Assembly (NCBI GenBank): GCA_937873275.1
Contig: CALMRC010000163.1
Coordinates: 1-33,494 of the forward strand
Direction of reading: 5' to 3'
DNA length: 33,494 nt
Source: an uncultured Spirochaetota bacterium
Lineage (GTDB): Bacteria; Spirochaetota; Spirochaetia; Treponematales; UBA12059
This document shows positions 15,889 to 23,265 of this stretch, one piece after another. Position numbers and translations under genes: made by a program. Within the stretch, counting starts at the first letter, position 1; each line of letters starts with the position of its first letter. The notes beneath the pieces were generated by a model that was not told the DNA's origin, searched no databases, and worked only from the letters and a program-made list of their open reading frames with translations.

Positions 15889-15909
15889 GCGCCGGAGGGG
15901 GTCCGGCGC
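15889..15909 (-). other. Hairpin at predicted 5' end of the CpgS-like mRNA
   Basis: GCGCCGGA at 15889-15896 and TCCGGCGC at 15902-15909 form a perfect 8-base-pair stem with a five-base G (C on the transcript) loop. The predicted transcription start from the promoter at 15916-15944 falls at about 15909, so the transcript would begin with this hairpin, about 100 bases before the start codon. Confidence 0.5.
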
Positions 15910-15915
15910 GGGGAA

Positions 15916-15944
15916 AGTATGCGCCCGGCGAAAAGCACTGTCAA
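15916..15944 (-). promoter_or_regulatory. Sigma-70-type promoter of the CpgS-like gene
   Basis: On the minus strand: a perfect TTGACA -35 box (15944-15939), a 17-base spacer, and CATACT as -10 (15921-15916, four of six matches). It is the best -35 box noticed in the window. It lies about 115 bases upstream of the start codon and points away from the arginine deiminase gene. Confidence 0.65.
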
Positions 15945-15953
15945 GAAAAAAGC

Positions 15954-15985
15954 TTGTAAATATTTATACAGAAAGAAGGTATAAT
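15954..15985 (+). promoter_or_regulatory. Candidate promoter of arginine deiminase
   Basis: A perfect TATAAT -10 box at 15980-15985 in an AT-rich stretch (15941-15990). The only -35-like hexamer is TTGTAA at 15954-15959, with a long 20-base spacer, so an activator may be needed. It is back to back with the divergent CpgS promoter; the two -35 regions are about 10 bases apart. Confidence 0.5.
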
Positions 15986-16055
15986 CATTCTCCGGATCCC
16001 GGGCCCTTCCCATTCCGGGGTTGCCCGGGGTAGAATGTTCCCGAAAGGCGGAGCC

Positions 16056-17300
16056 ATGTCCGGACTCAACATCACCAGCGAGATCGGGACCCTGAAACGG
16101 GTCATCCTGCACACTCCCGGCCCGGAGATCGAGGCCATGACCCCCCGGGAAGCGGAGCAGGACCTCTACAACGACATCATCCCCCTGGAGGCGGTTCGCC
16201 GGGAATACGACAGCCTGAAGTCCTTCCTCTCCACGGTGGCTTCGGTGTACGAGGTGACGGACCTCCTGGCCCAGGCGATCGCCCCGAACGGAAACAAGTT
16301 CGAATTCCTGAAGACCCTGGCCACCCTCTGCCCCATCCGCAACCGGATGGACGAGCTCTCGGCCATGTCCGCCCCCGACCTTGCCCGCATGACCATCGAA
16401 GGCCTGCCCGCCCTGGAGCGGAGCCTCTCGGCCACCCTGGATCCCCACGCCTTCGTGGTCCGTCCCCTGCCGAATACCTACTTCATGCGGGATTCCGCCG
16501 CCGTGTTCCGGAAGTACGTCCTGTCCGGAGCCACGGCCTTCGACGTGCGCCTGATCGAGAGCGTGGTGACCCGGTTCATCTTCCAGCACCACCCGGACTT
16601 CATGGCCAAGGGACTCTTGCTGAACGGCCCCGAGGAGCGCAGCCGGTACATCACCATCGAGGGTGGGGACTTCCTGGTCCTGGGACCCACGGCCCTGGCG
16701 ATCGGGGTTTCCGAGCGGACCACCCCGGACGCGGTGGAGCGCGTGGCGATCAACGCGGCCCGCATGGCCGGGGAGCCCGTCACGGTGGTGGCCGTGCAGA
16801 TCCCCCGGGAACGGGCGACCATCCACCTGGACATGGTCTTCACCTTGATCGACCGGGACGCCTGCCTGGTCTACGCCCCGGTGGTGATGGACCCGTCACG
16901 CTGCCGGGCGGTCCGGATCCAGGCCCAGCCGAACGGCAAGGCCTCCTTCTCGGAAGTCCAGGGCCTCCTGCCGGCCCTGAAGTCCTCGGGCTTCGACCTG
17001 GAGCCCGTGCTCTGCGGGAACGGGCATCGACTCTACCAGGACCGGGAGCAGTGGCTCTCGGGAGCCAACTCCTTCGCCTTCGGCCCCGGCAAGATCCTGG
17101 TGTACAACTGCAACGCCTACACCCTGGAGGCCCTGAACAAGGCGGGCTTCGAGTACCGGAGGGCCGAGGACTTCATCCGGGGCGAAGCCCGGACCGAGGA
17201 CTTCGGGCGCCTGGTGGTCGGCTTCGACGGCATCGAGCTGGCCCGGGGCGGCGGCGGGGCGCGGTGCATGACCTGCCCGGTGGAGCGGGAGGACATCTAG
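16056..17300 (+). CDS. arcA: Arginine deiminase
   Basis: A 414-residue arginine deiminase (arginine to citrulline and ammonia), the first step of the ATP-yielding arginine dihydrolase pathway. Seen: LPNTYFMRD at 138-146, IEGGD at 201-205, HLDMVF at 257-262, and the catalytic cysteine loop GGGGARCMTCP with Cys404. These give the Asp-Glu-His-Cys set of the amidinotransferase fold. The ATG at 16056 is preferred to an in-frame ATG seven codons earlier: AAAGG lies seven bases before it and it begins the family-typical N-terminus. Ornithine carbamoyltransferase and carbamate kinase, needed to finish the pathway, are not in the window. Confidence 0.9.
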   Translation: MSGLNITSEIGTLKRVILHTPGPEIEAMTPREAEQDLYNDIIPLEAVRREYDSLKSFLSTVASVYEVTDLLAQAIAPNGNKFEFLKTLATLCPIRNRMDELSAMSAPDLARMTIEGLPALERSLSATLDPHAFVVRPLPNTYFMRDSAAVFRKYVLSGATAFDVRLIESVVTRFIFQHHPDFMAKGLLLNGPEERSRYITIEGGDFLVLGPTALAIGVSERTTPDAVERVAINAARMAGEPVTVVAVQIPRERATIHLDMVFTLIDRDACLVYAPVVMDPSRCRAVRIQAQPNGKASFSEVQGLLPALKSSGFDLEPVLCGNGHRLYQDREQWLSGANSFAFGPGKILVYNCNAYTLEALNKAGFEYRRAEDFIRGEARTEDFGRLVVGFDGIELARGGGGARCMTCPVEREDI

Positions 17301-17349
17301 CGCCCCCGGGCTCCCGGAACGGACCCTTTCCTCGCCTTCCCGGATTCAC

Positions 17350-17355
17350 TATACT
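17350..17355 (+). promoter_or_regulatory. Candidate -10 box (TATACT) upstream of PAS/HD-GYP gene
   Basis: TATACT in a short A/T patch of the 210-base spacer. No good -35 box was seen 16-18 bases before it. Downstream, CGACCG at 17461-17466 and CGGTCG at 17475-17480 form a small leader hairpin. The leader to the ATG would be about 150 bases. Confidence 0.35.
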
Positions 17356-17510
17356 ATCAACGTACGAATCGGAATCCGGCGGCCCGGCCGCGTCGCACAT
17401 CGAATTCATCCAAGTTTGGGAAAGGAACCCTCCTGTATCGTCGAGGCGGGGGATTCCCGACGACCGCGGTAGGACGGTCGATTCCGGCCTGGAAGGATTG
17501 TATCGAACCT

Positions 17511-18497
17511 ATGAACCGGGAAATCTGGAGATCCGCGACCCTGGACCGCGCCCCCCTGGGATACGCCTGCCATCGGATGATGACCGACGGCGCCGGCCGG
17601 CCCGTCGATTTCGTCTTCCTGGACGCGAACCCCGCCTTCGAACGGATCACCCGTCTCAAGCGCTCCGACATCGTAGGGCGGCGGGCCAGCGAGGTCCTGC
17701 CGGAAATGGCGCGGGACGAGATAGACTGGCTCGGATTCTACGGCTCCGTGGCCCTGGAGGGCAAGGAAGCCGAGATCGAGCGGACCTTCCCGCCCGACGA
17801 CAAGCGCGTGCGGATCCGGGCGGTTCCCCTTTCCGATCCGAACACCTTCGCGACCTTCCTGGAGGATCTCACCGCGGCCCGCGACGGGGCGGCGGCGGCC
17901 GGTCCCTCCGGGCGACGGGATGACGAAGGATCCCGGGATCTCTACTTCCGGGAAGCCCCGGACGGCATCTTCCTGGTGGACGATCAGGGACGATACCGGG
18001 ACGCGAATCCCGCGGCCCTGGAAATGCTCGGATACGAGAAGCGCGAATTGCTCGGCCTCTCGATCCGGGACCTCCTGCCCGCCGATCAAACGGCGACGGG
18101 TATCCAGTCCTTCGAAACCCTGAAAGCCCGGGGCAGGAGCTCCTGCGAGGTGAAGCTCCTCCGGAAGGACGGCGGCTTCATCTGGGTGGCCCTGGACGCG
18201 GTCCGGAACCCCGGGGGCGGGTACCTCGGATATTGCAAGAACATCACCCTCCGAAAGTACGCGGAAGAGAGGAACGACCTTTCCCAGCGGGCCATGGAAT
18301 CCATCGACCAACCGGTCATCATCACGGATTCCGACGGGAGCATCCTGGATGCGAACCGGGCCTTCCTGGACCTCTACGGCTACCGCCGGGAGGAGGTGCT
18401 GGGGCAGAATCCCCGCCTGCTGAATCCAGGCTGGGAGACCTACGTGAACCTGGGTTATTCCTATGAGGACTACGTGACTCTCTTCGACGGGATGTGA
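17511..18497 (+). CDS. PAS-domain N-terminal part of an interrupted HD-GYP signalling protein
   Basis: A 328-residue open frame with two full PAS domains and most of a third. PAS1 (about 8-122) ends in FATFLEDLTAA. PAS2 (about 145-255) shows APDGIFLVDDQGRYRDANPA and ends LGYCKNITLRKYAEE. PAS3 begins near 262 (SIDQPVIITDSDGSILDANRAFLDLYGY) and is cut by TGA at 18495-18497 after LFDGM. The same frame goes on past the TGA without another stop into the rest of PAS3 and an HD-GYP domain. No membrane segment is seen, so sensing is probably cytosolic. The ribosome site GGAAGGA is at 17491-17497. If the TGA is real, this half alone has no output domain. Confidence 0.75.
   Translation: MNREIWRSATLDRAPLGYACHRMMTDGAGRPVDFVFLDANPAFERITRLKRSDIVGRRASEVLPEMARDEIDWLGFYGSVALEGKEAEIERTFPPDDKRVRIRAVPLSDPNTFATFLEDLTAARDGAAAAGPSGRRDDEGSRDLYFREAPDGIFLVDDQGRYRDANPAALEMLGYEKRELLGLSIRDLLPADQTATGIQSFETLKARGRSSCEVKLLRKDGGFIWVALDAVRNPGGGYLGYCKNITLRKYAEERNDLSQRAMESIDQPVIITDSDGSILDANRAFLDLYGYRREEVLGQNPRLLNPGWETYVNLGYSYEDYVTLFDGM
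18495..18497 (+). other. In-frame TGA interrupting the PAS3 domain
   Basis: The codon follows LFDGM and precedes RALKDPAAGTWEG in the same frame. Related PAS domains commonly have Trp here (pattern MW..L..G..W.G), so a single TGG to TGA change explains it. TGA is the normal stop of many genes in this window (for example 1499-1501 and 9808-9810) and TGG is used freely for Trp, so a changed genetic code is unlikely. Confidence 0.8.
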
Positions 18498-19256
18498 AGG
18501 GCCCTTAAAGATCCCGCCGCGGGGACCTGGGAGGGGACCGTCATCAATCGCCGCCGGGACGGGGGCCTGGTCTGGGTCCGCCTGATCGTCAACGCGGTGT
18601 ACGACGAAACGGGCAACCTGAAGAACCTCATCGGCCTTCCCATCGACATATCCGAGAGCCGTACCCGGGAAAAGCTTTCCAAGGTCGAACTCTACTCCAC
18701 CATCGCCGCCATGGCGGAGCTGAGGGACGAGGAGACCTCGAACCACATGCGCCGGGTGGGCATCTTCTCGAGGATCCTCTCGAAAGCCCTGGGCATGCCG
18801 GAGAAGTACACCGAGGACCTGGAGCTCTTCGCTCCGATGCACGACATCGGCAAGGTCGGGGTTCCCGATTCCCTGCTTCTGGCCCGGCGGAAGCTCACTC
18901 CCGAGGAATGGACGGAGATGAAGCGCCACACGGTGTTGGGCCATGACATCGTGAAGGACAAGCAGGACCTCACCCTGGTGGCCGCCATCACCCTGCGGCA
19001 CCACGAGAGGTGGGACGGTACGGGATACCCCGACGGGGTGGCCGGGGAGGAGATTCCCCTGTCCGCCCGGATCACCGCCGTGGCGGACGTCTACGACGCC
19101 CTTCGGAGCGTCCGGCCCTACAAGGAGCCCTGGACCCACGACCGGGCGGCGGCGGAGATCCTCTCCCAGGCGGGCCGACAGTTCGATCCCCGGATCGTGG
19201 AGGTCTTCCGGGATTCCCAGGACCACTTCGCCCGGGTCTTCGAGGACTTGAGGTAG
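18498..19256 (+). CDS. C-terminal part of interrupted gene: end of PAS3 plus HD-GYP phosphodiesterase domain
   Basis: About 252 codons in the same frame as the upstream PAS gene, right after the TGA. It begins inside PAS3 (RRRDGGLVWVRLIVNAV, then IGLPIDISESRTREK) and continues into an HD-GYP domain, which typically degrades cyclic di-GMP. The metal ligands and signature are intact: NHMRR, MHDIGKVGVPD, KRHTVLGHDIV, LRHHERWDGTGYPDG and VADVYDAL. There is no good internal start at its beginning; GTG at 18597 lies inside a PAS strand, and ATG at 18711 would give HD-GYP alone. Read as the second half of one gene broken by a point mutation, or expressed by stop readthrough. Confidence 0.75.
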   Translation, partial: RALKDPAAGTWEGTVINRRRDGGLVWVRLIVNAVYDETGNLKNLIGLPIDISESRTREKLSKVELYSTIAAMAELRDEETSNHMRRVGIFSRILSKALGMPEKYTEDLELFAPMHDIGKVGVPDSLLLARRKLTPEEWTEMKRHTVLGHDIVKDKQDLTLVAAITLRHHERWDGTGYPDGVAGEEIPLSARITAVADVYDALRSVRPYKEPWTHDRAAAEILSQAGRQFDPRIVEVFRDSQDHFARVFEDLR

Positions 19257-19285
19257 CCCGGTCCCCCGGCGCCCGGGATCCCGCC

Positions 19286-19663
19286 CTACCCCGCCGCCGC
19301 GATCGCGTCCAGCTCCACCTTGAAGCCGTGGTGGAGGCCCGGAACGGGAACCACCGTACGCGCGGGTTTGTGCTCCCCGAAGAAGGCGGCGTAGGCGGAG
19401 TTGAACCTCCCCCACAGCTCCAGGTCCGCGATGTAGACCGTGCAGCGCAGGACCCGGTCCCGGGAGCTTCCCGCGGCCGCCAGGATCGCGTCCAGATTGC
19501 GGAAGACCTGGGCCGCCTCCTCCTCGATCTCCCCGAACACCTTGCGGTTCGTTCCGGCCTCGACGGGCAGGAGACCCGCGACGTAGACGACCCCTCCGTG
19601 CTCGACGGCCTGGGAGTAATGGCCGGCGGGGATCGGCGCGGACTCGGTGCGGATGGTTCGCAT
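19286..19663 (-). CDS. ridA: RidA-family enamine/imine deaminase
   Basis: A 125-residue protein of the RidA/YjgF/UK114 family, which hydrolyses reactive 2-aminoacrylate and related enamines made by PLP dehydratases. Seen: GHYSQAVEHGGVVYVAGLLPV, the family start, QVFRNLDAILAAAG, VYIADL, and the catalytic-arginine strand KPARTVVPVPGL near residue 100. A Glu near the C-terminus (VELDAIA) fits the family end. It is divergent, across 57 bases, from a threonine/serine dehydratase that would produce its substrates, a strong functional pairing. Its 3' end faces the HD-GYP gene across 29 G+C-rich bases. Confidence 0.92.
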   Translation of the reverse strand: MRTIRTESAPIPAGHYSQAVEHGGVVYVAGLLPVEAGTNRKVFGEIEEEAAQVFRNLDAILAAAGSSRDRVLRCTVYIADLELWGRFNSAYAAFFGEHKPARTVVPVPGLHHGFKVELDAIAAAG

Positions 19664-19674
19664 GGTTCCGACAC

Positions 19675-19704
19675 TTTACCACCGCCGGGGACGCCGCGTA
19701 TACT
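19675..19704 (+). promoter_or_regulatory. Candidate promoter of threonine/serine dehydratase
   Basis: TTTACC at 19675-19680, an 18-base spacer, and TATACT at 19699-19704. A start near 19711 would put the strong ribosome site (GGAGGAGGT at 19708-19716) at the very 5' end of the mRNA, giving a leader of only about 10 bases before the ATG. Confidence 0.45.
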
Positions 19705-19720
19705 CTCGGAGGAGGTCACC

Positions 19721-20683
19721 ATGCTGCCCGACCGCGCGCCCACCGCCGAGGACATCCGCGCCGCCCGCGAGCGGATCGCCCCCTACGCCCACGTAACCCC
19801 GATCCTTTCGAGCCGGACCCTGGACGAGAGGACGGGCCGCCGGGTCCTCTTGAAGTGCGAGAACCTCCAGCGTGTGGGAGCCTTCAAGTTCCGGGGGGCC
19901 TGCAACGCCGTCCTCTCCCTCTCGGAAGAGGAGGCCCGCAGGGGCGTCGTGACCCACTCTTCGGGGAACCATGCGCAGGCCCTGGCCCTGGCGGCCCGCC
20001 TCCGGGGCATCCCGGCCCGGATCGTCATGCCCCGGACGGCCCCGGCGGTCAAGGTCGCCGCGGTCAAGGGCTACGGAGCCGAGATCACCTTCTGCGAGCC
20101 CACCCTGGAAGCCCGGACCGCAGCGGCGGACGCCATTATCGCCGCCACCGGGGCCGCCCTGGTCCATCCCTACGACGACCCCCGGGTGATCGCCGGCCAG
20201 GCCACCTGCGCCCTGGAGATCCTGGAGTCCGGGGAGAAGCCGGACGTCCTTCTGTGCCCCGTCGGCGGAGGCGGGCTTACCAGCGGTACGGCCCTCTCGG
20301 CCCGCTACTTCGGCGGCGGGGTCCGGGTGGTCGCCGCGGAGCCCGCGGGCGCCGACGACGCCTTCCGATCCTTCACGATCAGGTCGTACGTGCCCCAGAC
20401 GGGGCCCAAGACCATCGCCGACGGCCTGCTCACGAGCCTGGGGAAGCTCACCTTCCCGATTATCCTGGAGACGGTATCCGAAATCGTGACCGTCTCGGAG
20501 CAGTCCATCGTGGAGGCGATGCGCCTTCTGTGGGAGCGGTGCAAGCTGGTGGTGGAGCCCTCCGGAGCGGTCCCCTTGGCCGCCCTCCTCGAGGGCAAGG
20601 GAGCCCCCGAAGGCTCCACGGTGGCCCTCATCCTCTCGGGCGGAAACGTGGACCTGGACCGGCTGCCCTGGTCGGCCGCCTAG
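19721..20683 (+). CDS. Threonine/serine dehydratase (PLP, no ACT domain)
   Basis: A 320-residue fold-type II PLP enzyme. Seen: the Schiff-base lysine in VGAFKFRGA (about Lys52), SSGNHAQALALAA for substrate binding, the phosphate-binding glycine loop PVGGGGLTSG, and the C-terminal EPSGAVPLAALL and LILSGGNVD motifs. Length and lack of a C-terminal ACT domain point to the catabolic TdcB/serine-racemase-like group, not the isoleucine-feedback-inhibited IlvA form. The expected reactions are threonine to 2-oxobutyrate and serine to pyruvate, with ammonia release. The start at 19721 is set by GGAGGAGGT. The stop interlocks with the convergent response regulator stop. Confidence 0.88.
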   Translation: MLPDRAPTAEDIRAARERIAPYAHVTPILSSRTLDERTGRRVLLKCENLQRVGAFKFRGACNAVLSLSEEEARRGVVTHSSGNHAQALALAARLRGIPARIVMPRTAPAVKVAAVKGYGAEITFCEPTLEARTAAADAIIAATGAALVHPYDDPRVIAGQATCALEILESGEKPDVLLCPVGGGGLTSGTALSARYFGGGVRVVAAEPAGADDAFRSFTIRSYVPQTGPKTIADGLLTSLGKLTFPIILETVSEIVTVSEQSIVEAMRLLWERCKLVVEPSGAVPLAALLEGKGAPEGSTVALILSGGNVDLDRLPWSAA

Positions 20684-21072
20684 GAGATCTCCAGGCACTC
20701 CCGCACGGTGTCCGGGAGCCGCCGCTCGTTCCAGGGCTTGCGGAAGACGGCCCGTACCATGTTTTCCCGCTCCAGGGCGGCCAGAACCTCCTCCTCCGCC
20801 TGGCCGGTCAGCAGGATGCAGGGCAGGCCCGGGCGGATCCGCCGCGCCTCCCGGATCAGGTCGTCCCCCTTCCGGCCCGGCATCAGCCAGTCCGTGAGGA
20901 GCAGGCGGATCTCGATCCCCTCCCGTTCCGCGCTCTCCAGGATATCAAGGGCCTCGTCCGCACCGTAGGCGGACTCGATCCGGTACTCGTTGCCGAGGGC
21001 CCCCTTGAGCAGGAACTTCAGGGACAGGAGGATGACCCCCTCGTCGTCCACGCAGAGGATGGTCTTTCGCAT
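20680..21072 (-). CDS. Single-domain response regulator (receiver only)
   Basis: A 130-residue stand-alone CheY-like receiver. Seen: the acidic pair CVDDE (Asp9, Asp10), the phosphorylation site LLLTDWLMPG with Asp61, Thr89 in CILLTGQ, and Lys112 in FRKPW. There is no output domain, so it signals through protein contact or a phosphorelay. Its ATG overlaps the stop of the upstream histidine kinase (TGATG), fixing the start at 21072 and making them a pair. The FRKPW.ERRLPDTV tail is common in receivers of hybrid kinase families. Confidence 0.9.
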   Translation of the reverse strand: MRKTILCVDDEGVILLSLKFLLKGALGNEYRIESAYGADEALDILESAEREGIEIRLLLTDWLMPGRKGDDLIREARRIRPGLPCILLTGQAEEEVLAALERENMVRAVFRKPWNERRLPDTVRECLEIS

Positions 21073-23165
21073 CAACCGGCCCCCGATTTCGGGAGGAATA
21101 CCCGGAAGACCGTCCTCCCCGGGGCGGTCTCGAACTCGATGGTACCGCCGTGGTCCCGGGCGATCTTCCGGGCGATGTCGAGTCCCAGGCCCATGCCCGC
21201 CCCGCCGGACTTGGTCGTGAAGAAGGGCTCGAAGATCCGGTCCCGGATCGCCGGATCTATGCCCGGGCCGGTGTCGGAGATCTCCACCCGGACTCGGTCA
21301 CCCTCCACGGCGGTCCGGATGCCGAGCTCGCCCCGGTACTCCATGGAATCCAGGGCGTTCTTGACCAGGGCGTTCCATACCACGCTGAGGCGCTGTCGGT
21401 CCCCGAAGATCCAGGCCTCCGGATCGTAGTCCCGGCGCACCGAGAGTCCGTCCCGGATCTTGCCCTGGAACTGGATCAGGACCCGTTCGACCTCCTCCGA
21501 GACGGAGAGCCTCTCCGAGGCTCCCTCCTCGCCGGTGAAGATGTAGTTGCGCAGGGTCTCCACGACCTTGACCGCCGTCTGGCTGGCCTGCCCGATGAGG
21601 CGGACCGAGTAGAAATTCTCCAGTACCCGGGAGGCCGCGAGCAGGCGCTCGATCCTCCGGTCCGTGGACAGCCAGGCGTCCAGGATTCCCGGATCCTCCC
21701 CGGCTCCCAAGGCGATCAGGGCGTCCACGATGTCCTCCCGGTCCCGGAGTCCCCGGTCCGCGAGATGGGTCTCCAGGCGCCTCCGGATGGTGCGGTCCAG
21801 GAGGAGGTCCATCCGCGCGGGATCCTCCCGGGCCCGGTCCAGGAGGGCGTAGTAGTCCCGGCGGTCCTCGGGGGAAAGTTCCGCAAGGATGACCTGCTGG
21901 TCCTCCAAGCACCGTCGCATATTGGACTCCATGGACCGGGCGGTCGACCGGATGGCCCCCAGGGGAGAATTGAGTTCGTGGGCGATCCCCGCGGTGAGGC
22001 TTCCCAGGGCGGAGATCTTCTCGTGGAGGGCCCGGATGAAATAGTTCAGGTGGTCCGCCACCTCGTCCAACTCCCGGAGCCCGGCCTTTTCCGCCCGAAC
22101 CGACAGATCCCCGGATGAGGACCGGCGGAGGACCTCGATCAACTGGAGGAGGGGGCGGTCGATGGACCGGGTGATGCTCAACACGGTCAGGGCCAGGACC
22201 AGGGCGGCCGCCAAGGCGATCGCGGCGTTCGCCCCGGCCAGGACGGTCAGGGGCCGGTTCATCTCGTCCACGTACATGGACGTGGCGACCACCCAGCCGA
22301 AATCCTCCAGCTGCTTGTGGTAGACCATCTTGACCCGGGTCCTTCGGCCGTCGGGCTCCTTCCACGGGTAGGTGGTATACCCGGCGTCGGAGGAGAAGAA
22401 CCGGGACATCAGGAGGTCCCCCTCCTCCGGGGAAAAATGGTCCCGGACGTATTCCCCCTGCAGGTAGGGGTGGGCGATCACGAGCCCGTCCCGGTCGACG
22501 ATGTAGGAATACCCGCTCTTGCCGAACACGACGGATTTGACCGCGGACCGAAGGCCTTCCAGGTCGATCATGCGGGTGAACTCCGCCCGGTAGGACGTGG
22601 CGGTCAGGATCCAGTCCAGCTCCGGGAGGTACTCCATGTACAGGGCCTTCCGTCGGGGGGCGTCCTCGTACGTGTTCTTCCACATGTACTCGAGGTACCC
22701 GGTCCTCCGGACCACCTGGGTGTCCACGGGCTCCTTGCCGGACTGGTCGGTCCCCACGATGGCCGCGTCGGGATGGAAGATCACGTTCCCTTCGAGGTCG
22801 AGGGCGTAATAGTAGCCCGTCACTCCCACCTTGTAGGTCAAAAGCTCCTGCTGGACGTGCTCGATCTCGGTCCGCCGGGCCGCCTCGTCGCGGGGATGCT
22901 CCCGCATCGCGGCCCGCAACGCGTCCATGCCCACCTCCACCTTGCTCCGGAGATAGGTCTGGATGTTGGCCTTGAGCAGGGTGTCGATGACGGCGTGCAG
23001 GGTGTACGTGTAGTTCTGGAGCTGGTCCCGCATGAGGTCCCCGGAGGCGCGGGCGGTCCAGAGGGTGGAATACACCGCCGCGGTGACAAAGGGCAGGGAG
23101 GCCAGAAGGAGCAGGAGGGCGAACCGTCCCCGGATCGTCGCCGCTCGACGGGGGAAAGCGATCAT
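21072..23165 (-). CDS. Membrane sensor histidine kinase with tandem cache-like sensor
   Basis: A 697-residue sensor kinase. Residues 15-36 form an N-terminal membrane helix. About 40-300 is an extracytoplasmic sensor with two cache-like units (YYYALDLEGNVIFHPD then GYSYIVDRDGLVIAHPYLQG). A second helix is at about 308-330, with HAMP to about 385. The H-box GIAHELNSP has His396. The ATPase has VVWNALVKNALDSM (N), DTGPGID (G1), EPFFTTK (F) and GAGMGLGL (G2). About 140 helical residues between H-box and ATPase (410-550) are far longer than the usual dimerisation helix pair. Small organic acids or amino acids are typical cache ligands. ATG at 23165 starts the hydrophobic leader; TATACT sits just before it. 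Confidence 0.88.
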   Translation of the reverse strand: MIAFPRRAATIRGRFALLLLLASLPFVTAAVYSTLWTARASGDLMRDQLQNYTYTLHAVIDTLLKANIQTYLRSKVEVGMDALRAAMREHPRDEAARRTEIEHVQQELLTYKVGVTGYYYALDLEGNVIFHPDAAIVGTDQSGKEPVDTQVVRRTGYLEYMWKNTYEDAPRRKALYMEYLPELDWILTATSYRAEFTRMIDLEGLRSAVKSVVFGKSGYSYIVDRDGLVIAHPYLQGEYVRDHFSPEEGDLLMSRFFSSDAGYTTYPWKEPDGRRTRVKMVYHKQLEDFGWVVATSMYVDEMNRPLTVLAGANAAIALAAALVLALTVLSITRSIDRPLLQLIEVLRRSSSGDLSVRAEKAGLRELDEVADHLNYFIRALHEKISALGSLTAGIAHELNSPLGAIRSTARSMESNMRRCLEDQQVILAELSPEDRRDYYALLDRAREDPARMDLLLDRTIRRRLETHLADRGLRDREDIVDALIALGAGEDPGILDAWLSTDRRIERLLAASRVLENFYSVRLIGQASQTAVKVVETLRNYIFTGEEGASERLSVSEEVERVLIQFQGKIRDGLSVRRDYDPEAWIFGDRQRLSVVWNALVKNALDSMEYRGELGIRTAVEGDRVRVEISDTGPGIDPAIRDRIFEPFFTTKSGGAGMGLGLDIARKIARDHGGTIEFETAPGRTVFRVFLPKSGAG

Positions 23166-23171
23166 GGGCAA

Positions 23172-23177
23172 AGTATA
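23172..23177 (-). promoter_or_regulatory. TATACT -10-like box directly before the histidine kinase start
   Basis: On the minus strand, TATACT ends six bases before the ATG, with TTGTTC (23201-23196) 18 bases further up as a weak -35. The predicted start site coincides with the ATG, so the mRNA could be leaderless. No clear Shine-Dalgarno sequence was seen. Confidence 0.4.
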
Positions 23178-23265
23178 TCGAAAAGGACGCCGCGGGAACA
23201 ATCGCGGCGGTCCGCGGCGACGGGATCCGTTCGGAACGCCATCCTCCGATCCTCGCAATCCCGGT

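Noticed and set aside
13241-16826. Very long open frames on the opposite strands of the agmatinase, GTPase and arginine deiminase genes
   Set aside because: They are antisense shadows caused by high G+C; their translations are low-complexity (rich in G, P, R, D, V) and match no family, while the genes opposite have clear motifs.
18495-18497. Selenocysteine or reassigned TGA (tryptophan) codon
   Set aside because: TGA ends many clear genes in the window, TGG is common, no selenoprotein family has Sec at this PAS position, and no convincing downstream stem-loop was seen.
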